From the NCBI GenBank assembly GCA_023630585.1, contig CM042548.1, forward strand, positions 17,942,027 to 18,006,026: 64,000 bases of DNA. Reading direction: 5' to 3'. This stretch comes from Cranoglanis bouderius. Taxonomy: Eukaryota; Chordata; Actinopteri; Siluriformes; Cranoglanididae. The position numbers and the translations under genes were made by a program. Numbering within the stretch: position 1 is the stretch's first letter; every line of letters begins with the position of its first letter. The notes below the pieces were generated by a model. That model was not told the DNA's origin. It made no database searches and saw nothing but the letters and a program-made list of their open reading frames with translations. Of this stretch, positions 51,694-63,786 are shown in pieces.

Positions 51694-52193
51694 TAAGATA
51701 CGCACATTCTCTCTCTCCCCTTCTCCCTCGCTCTTTCTCTCAACGTCTGCTGTGACGATCCACAGGACAGCCAGAGCATTGACGTCAGAGACAGGCGTAT
51801 GAAAAAACTGGTCCCTAGGGGCTCGGCAAAGTTATGCTTGTGCTCACAGCGCTGCTTGCAACTATTTCAGCAACGGCGCTGCCTGTTAGAAGTCAATCGC
51901 TTAGCATCTGCTTTTCACATGGGAAATTCTAGCATTCTACCATAAAAATTAAACGGCCAAATTTTATGAACAGTTCTCCATGCACATGTTGCCTTATGAG
52001 CAGAAAGAAATTCTGGTTTTGTACAGTATTTTCATCTATTGTTTCTGTATAACTGCACTAGTGAACTGTCCTAATTAAAAAAAAAAAAAAAATGGAGCCT
52101 CTTGAAATGTGGTAATATATTGTGTGGGTAAATGGGTCTGATGTACTGGTGATACATATGGACATTAGAGTGACACTGAGTCAATGTTAAAGC

Positions 52194-52233
<40 letters not shown>

Positions 52234-52987
52234 GTAAAGCGCATGTGAGCAGAAGGTGCCATAATGAGAAAAGGGGGGGACGGGACTCTCCATGTTTGGC
52301 TCTGCTATTCTGTGGTTTAAAAAAAAAACAGACCTATTCCAGCACAACACACTACTGAATAATGTAATGTATATGATCCAAGATGTAAATGTCACTTAAT
52401 TACTATAGGGATTTTACATAAAATAAAACTTATGCATGTATTTGTTGCAATAACGTTTCCCCTTTCTCCATTGTTCAAACATCAATATTTTGGGACCTAG
52501 TGTAGTATGGTCTCTATTCAAGATCCCCATGAAATAAAATGGCATGGATGTTTCTGATTTAACCCTAAGCAAGAGATGCATACAGGACACACAGACAGAA
52601 GAGAAAGATTTGGCCCATGCTGTAGAAAGAAAGTGGACTGAGGATTTGAAGAGAAATAAATAGATGAATGAAAGAGAAATGGAAAGGCACAAAAAAACCC
52701 GCTGCTCTCAACCAGAGGTGAACGTTGCAGTGGGAGGAAGTGCAGCAAGCGCATGAATCAAAAACCCATCTAAGCCAGCGAGAGAAAAAAAAAAAAAAAA
52801 GGCGAGGGAGGGGAAGAGAGGGGGGTGGGGGGTGGTCTATCTGCGTCAGAGCTGCAGCCAATGCAGTGAGAGATGGGCCAAGCTGGAACGGAGAGACGCT
52901 GTTACTGCCACTCACATTGCCTTCCAGGACCTTGTGTCCCCCCAACAACAGGGAAATGGCACGCGTTGCTGCAGCTTCTACTACTGG

Positions 52988-53030
<43 letters not shown>

Positions 53031-54018
53031 AGACCCACTCCTGGGCAGTATATAGGTGCACACACACACGCACACACACACACACACACACATTTTCATT
53101 TATACTATACTTGCTAAAGCAATTAATAATACCACAACTGTTTTAAGCACAATCCAGTCTGTTGCTCTGATTCGCATTGTGTATAGTCACTTCGGAAAGA
53201 AAAGACACCAACTCTGCTTAACTCCACAGTTCAAACCAAAATGAATATAAATAAAAAGAAGGAAATATTGAATTGAGACAAGAAGTCAAGGCTCCCAGTC
53301 GTATGTGAGCTGGAGAAGTCGGCTACAGTGGCTCAGCTGATTGTGCACTGCCTATTCTTCCTTCATGGTAAAGCATATGTTCAGTGAAACGACCTCCACC
53401 AATATAGTAACAGACAAGCCATATGCAAAAGTAAAAAAAAAAAAAAAATCCAACAGATGGCATCTTTTTTTTTTATTTTTTTTATATTGACACAATTATC
53501 TGTCTGTTTCTTGCTTTAAAGATGTAAAATGTCAGACCACACATCATTATGCTGAAATTAAATCAATATAGTGTCAAAAATAAGGTCACACAAGGTCATA
53601 TTTAAGCTACACCTAAATAGCGGCCTCGGTGCTCTGCCAGCATTCATCTACACAACATTATGGTGTTTACATGCACCGTTATTATACATCATTATTAAAT
53701 ACTTAACATTGACAGTTAAAGTAAATGTGTTAACTAGGTCATACTGTGTAGGATGCTTTTCCACCAGCTGAGCAGAATGAAATGCTTTTATCCATCTCAA
53801 AGTAGTTCAAAGCTTTAATCTACCTCAAAGATGAGCCAATAAATCTACAGTAACAACTGTTAGTCATCCAGTGTTTATTTCTACAACAGAGTACAATCAA
53901 ACACAAGTTTGAAAATATGTTCTGAGTGGTTTAAGTTATATGCTATGGGTTGCTGGAACACTGAGGTCAAATCCCAGGACTCTACGCTTGGATTGTGTTC
54001 TGCAAATTTTATAATTAT
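50496..54018. other. Intergenic DNA with CA/TG microsatellites and a GC-richer patch
   Basis: Microsatellites lie at about 51,649-51,688 (CA), 52,195-52,230 (TG), 52,990-53,028 (CA) and 53,058-53,091 (CA). A GC-richer, purine-skewed segment lies at 52,720-52,990 between them. Long ORFs on both strands there are carried by repeats and are not called. No gene is recognised. Confidence 0.4.
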
Positions 54019-54568
54019 ACACTCACTGGCCACTTCAATAACCCCTGCTCATACACATAGTGTATTCTTTTTCCAATCTTCACCTCTCTACAATGTAGTT
54101 TTAGTGCCCAATGTAGCCTAACATTCCTGTTCTTGGCTGACAGGAGTGGAAGGGTCAGTTTGTTGTGCATTCTGAGATGCTTTTCTGTTCACCACAGTTG
54201 TAAAGAGCAGTTATTTGAGTTACTGTGCCCTTCCTGTCAGCTCAAACCAGTCTGGCCATTCTACTCTGTTCTCCCTCTAATCAACAAGGCGTTTCCACCC
54301 ACAGAACTACCACTCACTGGATGTATTTGCACCATTCTGTGTAAACTCTAAAGACTGTGTCTGAAAATCCCAGTAGATCAGCAGTTTCTGAAATGCTCTA
54401 ACCAGCCAGTCACTGAAATCACATTGTTCCGCATTACAAATTTGATGTGAACGTTAACTGAAGGTCTTGACTGCATGAGTTTATGAATTGCAATGCTGCC
54501 ATGTGATTGGCTGATTGGATAATCGCATGAATGAGCAGGTGTCCCTATCAAAGTGGCTGGTGAGTGTA
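54019..54568. mobile_element. MITE with ACACTCACTGGCCACTT ends (copy 1)
   Basis: The left end, acactcactggccacttcaa, matches the inverted right end (aaagtggctggtgagtgta). The interior holds phrases repeated in the copy at 58,462-58,779: tctgagatgcttttctg, gttgtaaagag.agttattt and cttcctgtcagctcaaa. It is non-coding. This is a widespread type of fish non-autonomous DNA transposon. Confidence 0.8.
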
Positions 54569-56629
54569 AATGTAGCTTTCAAAGTCCAGCTATTACAACA
54601 TTACTGAGTTTACCTGAAGTTTTTAGCTAACCAAAAGCAATCTGCCATGTTAGAAAAAACCCAAAATGTGCTTTAATCAAAATATAGCTGTCTGGGCTTG
54701 TTTGGAGATGCGGCAAACCCCATCCATTGTCTAAAAAAAAAAAAAAAAAATTAATAAAAATCCATGTACATCAACCAGCTTAATGTTAATGAGTAAATTT
54801 TTGAAGTGACTTATGTGTAGGAATCTCATTTGATGATGTAAACCGAATACAAAATAAAAGGAATAAAAACTAGAAATATTCCCAAAACTACCACTGTGTG
54901 GAGAAGCTAGCAGAAACTTCATAATCATATGCTACACTTTTGTGCAAGGACATAATTGAAGTTCTTGGAGAAAAAGAGCGTGTTGAATTAAAATAATTTA
55001 AGCATCCGTAATTTAATTAATTATTTTTTTAATTAGGCTATGTATGCAACAAACCAGTTTGTACAATACATTCAACCACTGAATACAAATGACTATGGTT
55101 GCTTGTTTCCTTTCTGAGTATCAACAGCAAAGTTATCTCATAACCCTGAACGTGACCTCATGTTGGTAGCCAATAAAAGATCTGCATCTACGTCAAGCAC
55201 ATCCTATGGCCATTCTTGTTAACCTGAGTAACCCGGGTGGCCTGGCAGTCTGCCACTCACTTGTAAAACTGGGATTACATACATAACCTACTGTTCTACT
55301 TCCTATTTTCCTGACTGCCATGGGGGTTTCCTTCAGAATTAGTGTTGGTAAACAGCTTGAAGGTGGACTTTATAGTTATGATACCATATTTTACTGAAAA
55401 TGGGAATCACTCAAAAATGATATTGATAAGAATTGCTCAAAGTTCTGATACTAATCTTTACTGAGGGTGAGTATCACTCAGTCTCACCACAGACCACATG
55501 GGCTACAACATTGCTCTTTAGAAATGTCTGCAAGGGACATTGCATTTGTGCTCCAGTATCATCCACATAAGCAGTAGTAACAGAAAACCATACAACTGTA
55601 GATTTGGCCAATCATGTGTCAATTCATCCTGGTCCAAAGAATCATCCACTGTCCTGTCTGCAATCTACATTGGACAATAAGTTTATATTTGGGGGGAAAA
55701 AAATCTAATTCTCTTCTGTAGGTGCTTCATATTTGCCAATAACCATGTCATAGGACTGCTGCATCAGCCCAATATGAAGGCACCTCTTAAAACAGAAGTT
55801 GTGCATCTACTTCCAGAGTCTCCACGTGTCTTTCTCCAGAGCTTTCAAGCATCAGCTTCCAGAACTTACTTGCCGAACTACAACACTGCTTGTTTTGGAT
55901 AACCGTTATCCAGAATCCAACTCTGTTGGGGTCTGGCAGAACAAGCACTACCATCCTGCAATGAAATACAAGAGGTTGGGAAAGTTGACCAATTCACAAG
56001 TTGAATTTATGAATTCATGAAAATGATAAAATGAGTTACTCTGCGCCCGCAGCACCCATACTGCTACATGCCAAAAACTAACAATAGGCCACATGTCTGT
56101 TCTTATGGAGAGAGTGAACCATGGTGAGAATAGTAATAAGTTAACCACCTTAGAATTAATGTTACCCAAGGTGTGCATCAAAATCAAACACTTTGATGGC
56201 GCAGACAAACAGGATTTTTGTTTAATTTTTTTTTTTTAAAGAGCTGCAGAATAACTGTTTCCACCTACGGAATCTTTCCAAAACATACCTAAAGCAAGCT
56301 AAAGCCCAAAACATCATATCCACTTCAGTTATTAACAGATACTATCTATGTAGGCCTACTGTTCTGTGGATGAATGTAATAGTGAAGCAAAAATGTGGAA
56401 AGACCATTGTTTAATGGGCTAAAACATCTTGGGCCACCAAAATCTCACAACAAAAATAAGGTACCTTTTCTCCAGCCTGGCCCAAGGTCTTCTTCACCCC
56501 ATAGGGTATTACAATATGTTTTATAAAATGCTAAGTCCACTGTATGAAGGGTTAAAACATTATTGGACAGCAAAATTTCATCCCAAGCTGTTAACTTGTT
56601 TCCAGCTTGTCATATACTGTGGGTTAGAA
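54569..56629. other. Intergenic DNA, nothing recognised
   Basis: Unique-looking AT-rich sequence with a poly-A run at 54,733-54,750. No ORF of note. Confidence 0.4.
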
Positions 56630-56885
56630 GCACACACTGGAGAGCAAGTCCTATGTGTCCTGATGTGTTAACTCTGAAGTGTGAAGCTTTTGTGTTACTA
56701 TAATGTAGTTGTTTTTCTTTAACATGACCTTTCTGCTGTACGAGACATAGCCCATGGCGATGGTGTCACCAGACTCTATTTTTGCACAATTCTTAGAAAG
56801 CAGTGTGGTTTCAGGTTGAACTTGGGTATGCAGGTGAATACAAGACAGGCAGCCATACCTTATGCATGGCACTTGTTTTCCTTTT
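56630..56885 (+). repeat. Arm of an inverted duplication (partner at 63,100-63,320)
   Basis: Matching blocks in inverse orientation include gcccatggcgatggtgt, attcttagaaag, gtgtggtttcaggttgaact and ggcagccataccttatgcat. Relative to its partner this copy carries two extra segments of about 20 bp each (near 56,667-56,687 and 56,730-56,750). Nature unknown. Confidence 0.75.
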
Positions 56886-58461
56886 TTTTTTTTTTTTTAA
56901 ATGTTCAAATTTGAATAAATATTTGAATCACATTATCAACTTGGGTTATTGCATCAACCCCAATCTCATGTTTGTAATTAATTTGTGTTAAAGTCAAGTC
57001 AAGTCAAGTACACAATAGTATATAGTACACTATACGCTATAAGAGTGTATACACTCTTAAACAAATGCTTACTCATCCTGTTTGAGGTATAGTCAGACTT
57101 AGTGCCTTGCTCATAAAAATTTCTAACTGAAGCCAATCTCTTTCTGGGCCACTTTTTCCTGTAAGGTGGACCATGTCCAGCAAAGCTCAGCGGAGGTTTT
57201 GTTCATGTGCTACTTTCTGTTTTTTAAATTACTACACAGGCATTGGTGTGCTATCAATTTGCTGCAAATCCTTAATAGGTATTTAGCCTACAACCACCAA
57301 CAAGTTTTCAGTACTACTAAAATGTCCACTATGGTGAAGTGATTTAAAAACAAAAACAAAAAAAAAACAACAAAACACCATTTTACCAGTTTGCAGAAAA
57401 CTGTGAGAATATCTATTATCACATGCAGTGAAGAAATGGTTTTATATATCTATAATGTATGCATTTATAATGTATTCTTTCGTTTGCTGTTTACTTCTCT
57501 TTTCTCTATATTCTATATTCACATATACAAGCTACCTTTATCTTAACACTTTATCTTTCTGTTAATTTCACTCTAGTTACTGAACATTCCATAGTCGTTA
57601 CTGAATAATATACTTCAAGGGGCTAATGGCACTACAATTCAGACCACATTATACACATCTATCTCACTGATCATTGTAATGGTTGAAATGAAAAAGTAAA
57701 CTTCTTTTCATTTTGTAGAACCATCTCGTCTCCTTTGAGTTGTCCCTGCTCCAGCCTGTTCTGCAGATGCTGAGTGACCTGACCTGACCCCTGTTTCCAC
57801 CAATCTCTCTGCTGCATATCATTGGACCTGAGGGATACCAGAGGAGGCCTGTGCATTCCCCTCGTTGGCCCACTGCAGGTGTTACTAGTTTCAGGATCTA
57901 GTGTGGTGGGGAGATGCGTCCGATTTAGGAGACAGGGTGGACAAGTAGAAGAGAATGTTAGAATATATTACTATGAATACACAGAATGTGTCAGTATCAG
58001 TGCCATAACAATAAGATGATCTATAGATCTAAAAAATAAAATATTTTGAGGTCTGATTATTTCTTATTAGTTCATGTGATTCAATATGATTGTTTGTTCC
58101 ACAAAACAAAACAAAACAAAACTGTTTGTTGTATACAATACAGTGCAAAAGACTTTTAATCTTAGACATTTCGTTCCACAGGCCGGTTCTGGCCTCTTCT
58201 GCATGAAGACATTTTATTCTATTGATTTTAAGATTGATATCAGTATGACGTCTTTCATAGAATACATTAACAGCTTATGTATGTATTTGCCATCATACCT
58301 AGGTGAATATACATTCACTTTAAAAAAAAAGAAAAAGTTTTTCCAATGCTCAACTGTTCAGTTTCAGTGAAACTGCCCACTGTAGTCTCGGATTCCTGTG
58401 TTTGGTGGACAGGATGGACCCCGATGCAGCCTTTTGCTGGTGTAGCCATCAGCCTCAAGGT
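56886..58461. other. Intergenic DNA, nothing recognised
   Basis: A short tandem, gtcaagtcaagtcaagt, lies at about 56,993-57,009 and an A-rich run at 57,345-57,375. Overlapping short minus-strand ORFs near 57.7 kb show no family. Confidence 0.4.
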
Positions 58462-58779
58462 TCGGCATGTTGTGTGTTCTGAGATGCTTTTCTGCTCACC
58501 ACGGTTGTAAAGAGTAGTTATTTGAATTACCGTAGTCTTCCTGTCAGCTCAAATCACTTTGGTAATTCTCCACTGGCTTCTCTTAACAAAGTAACCACAG
58601 TCTCTCTTCGACAAAGTAACCACAGTCACAATTTTTGCCCTTGCTGATGTTTGATGTGAACGTTAACTTTAAGCTCTTCAATTGCATCTGCATATTTTTA
58701 CGCATTGAGCTGCTCCCATATGATTGGCTGACTGGATCATGAATGGGCAAGTGTTCTTCATAAAGTGGTCACTGAGTGT
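58462..58779. mobile_element. MITE with ACTCACTGGCCACTT-type end (copy 2, 5' truncated)
   Basis: The right end (ataaagtggtcactgagtgta) and the interior (tgttctgagatgcttttctg, cttcctgtcagctcaaat) match the copy at 54,019-54,568. The left end is missing or too eroded to see. Confidence 0.7.
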
Positions 58780-60956
58780 AGTAGAGGCACAGGAGATATG
58801 TATTTTTTTGGGCTATGTGTGGATAAATATTTTAATATGTGTTTAACTTAAAAACGGACATTACGTAGTCTACATGAAAGAAGCTTTTGTCCTGCCATGC
58901 TGAATAAATAAGTCCTTCATACTACGCAGCCCAGGTGAGTCATTCAGGATATGACTCCGTAGTATTAACACTGTGCATAGAAGCTCCGACCTGGTAAAAA
59001 TGCACCTGATGTCCTTGAGCCTGTAACACTCCTCTCACCACTCTGTATCCACAGTGAGCCATTCGTTCCTTCATAACTGTCACACAAGCATCTATGCCCT
59101 CATCAGTAAAACTGTGATACATTCTGGGAGGTTACATTCTGTCTTTTTGTGTGCTGTGCGCATACACACTCCTTAAATGCTAGCAATACTGGGGACAGAC
59201 AGTAATGTCCAGGAGATTTATTATACATGTTAAGTGAGATTTATCCCCAAATATTTGAGGTTAATAACATGCTCCAAAAGTGACATACATATATATATTT
59301 GATTAAGTATGATGTTGCCATGCTTACATGTAGAGCTAGAAAACTGTCCAAATTGAGTATAATTGTTTAGGCTCAATAGAAACTCATGGCCAGTCAACAT
59401 AATGGTAATCAACCATTGATTACCTTAAAAAAAAAGGTAATCAACCATCAGTACAACCTTAGAAAGAAAACTTGAGCTTTCCTCTTGGTTTATTAATGAA
59501 GTGGCAAGAAACACATTACGGTCTGGTGAATGCAAATTGCAAACATGGGTCTCTGATGAAATTCTCTGTGGACGTCCTTGGCCGTTTACTGGAGGAGTTA
59601 GAGCGCACCAATACTCTAATGGTTTTCCTGAGAGTCCCCACTATTCCCAACATTGAATATTCATGTATTCATTAACTCATTTTTAGTAATAGCTTTATCA
59701 GAGTTGGATCCATTGCCTATCCCAGAACAACTGGACACAAGGGAGACATCAGTACAGATAAGACCGAATATTTTAGCCTGAATTATTCTACTGAAATAGT
59801 TGGCAAACAAAAGGAAGATGACTGAAATGTTCCTGCTTGACTATTAAAGCTGAAATATAAACTAGAATTGCTGGAGATGGTTAAATTGCATAGCCATTTA
59901 AATTGTAAGTCTTTGTAATGGTCATTTGTATTTAAACAAAAAAAAAAAATACTTTGCTTAACCGTGCTCTTGTTTTATTTCCAAACCTTGGGTCAATTAT
60001 GTACTTACACTTACGAGTCAAATGACACACAGTACACATAGTGTCTCAAGTTAAAGCTAAAAGTAAAATGACATTACATATCAAAAGTTATAAATAAAGA
60101 ACAGCTGAAAATTGGGATTAAAAATGTAAAAATTATAATGTAGACAAAGACAAAATGATTAAGTAAATAATAATAAAAACAGCTTCAGTGTTGGAGCTAG
60201 AATCACAAGCAACAAAAGATATTGAACTAAGAATAAGAACTTGGAAACCATGACAAGTAAACTTGGGGAAAAATAATGCAGTCTCAAACAATTTGAAGAA
60301 AATGCTCATAATGATCCTTACGAGCCAAACAACAAGACAACACGGAAATGTGTTTGACAAAAATGATTACTAACTAATATTATAACTAAAAGTTATCACT
60401 AATTATAAAGTACAATACCTCAATTTTAGCTAATTTAAACAAGGTCATTTTTAAGCTGATGCATTCAATTGCACTTGTCTGCATAATGAAGACTTTTTTT
60501 TTTTTTTCTCAAGGACAGATGTGTTGTTCTCTTTGTACTTGGTGTCTGGATTTGTTTTTTGGAAATGTTATACTTGTCCTTATAAAACTCTTTAGAACAT
60601 CATAATGCACTCCATTGAAGCACCGATAATTTGTTAGACTGCGGGGACACCTGTGATTCATAAAATAAAATAAAAAAAACCTCACAGAACAGTCAGCAGG
60701 AAAGTATGAGTTTGATGTGTACACTGCAAGGGTGTTCACTGTCTGTCTGTGTGTGTGTCTCTCTCTCTCTCACACACACACAGAGGAATTGTCTCAGAAT
60801 CAAATAATACTGTGTATATGCAGAAATGCTTGGTTTCATGCAAATAATTATGGGGCAAAACCACAATTTTATTTTATATATGATTGATTCTGCTAACCCA
60901 TGCCAAAGCGAGGCTATTATTGAAGCATGCCAAACGTCATCGAGAAGGATGCATGT

Positions 60957-60992
<36 letters not shown>

Positions 60993-61654
60993 CCCACTGA
61001 GACCAGTGACCTGGAATTTTTTCACAGAGACTGCTCTCAAACCTCAATCTCTGCCCTCATTAACTCTGAAAGATGATTATGATGATGTGTGTGACATACG
61101 TCAGCACCCCCCTGAGGGTAGAGAGTGAGAAAGTGCGAGAGAGAATGAAACAGGGAGAGGAAAACAAACAGCAGATTTAAGCTCGCATGTGTTTCCCACT
61201 GCTGTCTGCTTACGTCTGTAAGGGACGTCCAAATGGACTCAGTGTGCGCCGTCACATCAAAGCCCTCGATATTAGTGCCAAGCACATGCTCAGGCCTTTA
61301 CGCATGACACTTGGCCATGCATCCATTCACACACGTGCGCGCGCACACACACACCACACCTTCATTTATACATTTCTCTAAAACACATATGGGCCTTTAT
61401 CTACATCTCAACTGCAGGTCTACATTCATTTTTTCCCCCACAGTGGGCTTTTGTTACTTTTGGTTAAAAAAAAGAATACATAAATTGTATTCATTTAAAT
61501 TATGAAGAGTTTACACACTTACAATGAAGGACTGCAATTAATTATCATGCTAATCAAGCTGCATGTACTGTAATTGTTATTAGCTATACAAGTACAGTGT
61601 ATATAGAGTATTAGTATGTTAGTGTAGATAATTTAACCCTTTTCGTAAAACTAT
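58780..61654. other. Intergenic DNA with CA microsatellites
   Basis: A diverged piece of the attcatt.atc.ttagtaa repeat lies at about 59,665-59,780. (GT)n/(CT)n/(CA)n occurs at about 60,740-60,782, (CA)n at 60,960-60,990, and a (GC)/(CA) patch at 61,334-61,352. No gene is recognised. Confidence 0.4.
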
Positions 61655-63075
61655 GGATAGGAGACAAAAGTTTAGGATTTTGGATTTTATTTCCTGGTAT
61701 TTACATCTAGATGTGCTAAACAACATAAAACATAGAACCTTTTGTATCAGACCACCCAAATTTTTGGTGCGCAAAAGTATAGGAACAGATAAGACTTAAG
61801 TAAAGAAAACTTAATATTTGGTTGCATACCCCTTGCTTGCAATAACTGCATCAAGCCTGCGACTCACTGACATCACCAAATAATTGGTTTCTTCTTTTGT
61901 GATGCTTTGTCAGGCTTTTACCACAGCTGCTTTCAGTTGTTTGTTTCGGGGGGTTTCTCCCTTCAGTCTCCTCTTCAGGAGGTGAAATGCTGCTCAATTG
62001 GGTTAAGCTCTGGTGACTGACTTGGCCAGTCTAAACCCTTCCACTTTCTCCCCTGATGGAGTCCTTTGTTAAGTTGGCAGTGTGTTTTGGATTGTTGTCT
62101 TGCTACATGATAAAATTCCTCCTGATTGATTTGGATGCATTTCTCTGTAACTTGGCAGACAGAATGTTCCTGTAAACTTCTGAATTCATTCTGCTGCTAC
62201 CATCATGAGTTCCATCATCAATAAAGATTAATGAATCTGTTCCAGAAGCAGCCATGCAAGCCCAAGCCATGACACTACCTCCACCATGTTTCACAGATGA
62301 GCTTGCATGTTTTGGATCATGAGCAGATTCTTTCGTTCTCCAAACTTTGGACTTTCCATCACTTTGGTAGAGGTTAATCTTGGTTCCAGAACTTTTGTGG
62401 CTCTTCTCTGTATTTCTTTGCGAATACCAATCTGGCTTTCTGATCCTTACTGCTGACGAGTAGTTTGCATCTTGTGATATGGCCTCTATAATTCTGCTCT
62501 TGAAGTCTTCTTCGAATGGTGGATTGTGATACTTTCACCCCTGCTCTGTGGAGGTTGTTGGTGATATCACTGACTGTTGTTTTTGTTTTTTTTCTTCACA
62601 GCTCTCACATCAACAATATCCGTCATCAGCTGTTGTTGTTTTTCTTGGCTGACCCATTCGGTGTCTGTTGCTCAGTACACCAGTGGTTTCTTTCTTTCTC
62701 AGGACATTCCAGATTGTTGTACTGGCTATGCCCAATGTTTGTGCAATGCCTCTGATTGATTTTTCCCTCTTTTCTCAGCTTCAAAATGGCTTGCTTTCCT
62801 CCCATAGACAGCTCTCTGATCTTCAGGTCAGCTTATCCCTTTTAACTACAAATGCAGTCTTCACAGGTGAAACTGAAGGCTAAAATCAAGAGTAGCTGTT
62901 CAGAGCTATGCATTGTTTAAACAATCTAACAGGACATACCTGGGTAACAAGAAACACTTGTCAGTGACAGGTTCCAATATTTTAGTTTGCCTTCAAATAC
63001 CAGGAAATAAAAGCTGAAATTCTAAACTCTCTTCTCATATTCATCTTTTGATCGCAAACTCAAATGTCTTCAGTC
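61655..63075 (-). mobile_element. Tc1 remnant, same family as 22,462 (copy 2, minus)
   Basis: The right side keeps the subterminal block tcatcttttgatcgcaaact, then caaatgtcttca, the inverse of the 22,462 copy's left subterminal. The left side keeps the shared ggtctgatacaaa-type 3' region and ggattttatttcctggtattt. The outermost bases are eroded at both ends, so boundaries are approximate. Confidence 0.75.
61811..62830 (-). pseudogene. Tc1-like transposase pseudogene (minus)
   Basis: Read on the minus strand, the HTH-encoding start near 62,830 is degraded, with the ATG lost by comparison with the 22,794 copy. The middle is open as VMAWACMAASGTDSLIF..GSSRMNSEVYRN (62,103-62,294 piece). Further on, a tcagtcaccagagcttaacc block encodes an SPELNPIE-like third catalytic region, which the 22,462 copy has lost. 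The C-terminal part ends at ccaaatattaa near 61,811. Multiple stops and frameshifts make it inactive. Confidence 0.78.
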
Positions 63076-63099
63076 TATAGAAGTTTATATTCCACGGAC

Positions 63100-63320
63100 T
63101 GTAGAAAACAAGTGGCATGCATAAGGTATGGCTGCCTGTCTGGTATTCACCTGCATACCCAAGTTCAACCTGAAACCACACTTCACTTTCTAAGAATCGT
63201 GTAAAAATAGCGTCTAGTAACACCATCGCCATGGGCCATGTTAAAGAAAAACAACTACCTTATAGTAACACAAACGCATCAGGACAGACAGGACTTGCTC
63301 TGACTTGCAGTGTGTGCAAT
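63100..63320 (-). repeat. Arm of an inverted duplication (partner at 56,630-56,885)
   Basis: The inverse of the 56.6-kb arm, minus its two ~20-bp segments. On the minus strand this copy has a 63-codon open frame (contains FQVELGYAGEYQTGSH) whose last part is also readable in the other copy. No family is recognised. Confidence 0.75.
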
Positions 63321-63493
63321 ATACACACACTTATATAAGTTAATTTTATTGGAATTACAAATAAATATGTAAACAATATATAAGCACGATTATTTATCTG
63401 GTATAGAATATAAAACAATATTCAAGGCATTATATAGTCAATAAATCTATACATTATAATGTTTTTTTTTTGCTTCTAAATGCTAAAAACCAT

Positions 63494-63497
<4 letters not shown>

Positions 63498-63578
<81 letters not shown>

Positions 63579-63595
63579 TTATGTCTGTGTGTATG

Positions 63596-63658
<63 letters not shown>

Positions 63659-63718
63659 GTATATATATATGTATGTATGTGTATATATATATACACATAC
63701 ATACATATATATATATAC

Positions 63719-63783
<65 letters not shown>
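63498..63783. repeat. Compound (TA)n/(GTAT)n/(CATA)n microsatellite ending in (CA)n
   Basis: Long TA runs are separated by gtatgtatgtgtatata and its inverse (tatatacacatacatac), making local palindromes. It ends in (CA)n directly at the Tc1 terminus at 63,784. Long ORFs on both strands (IYIYIY) are artefacts. Confidence 0.95.

Positions 63784-63786
<3 letters not shown>

Noticed and set aside
52565..53089. 174-codon minus-strand ORF
   Set aside because: Half of it is (TG)n translation and poly-F from a T-run. The middle part is noted only as a possible alternative exon.
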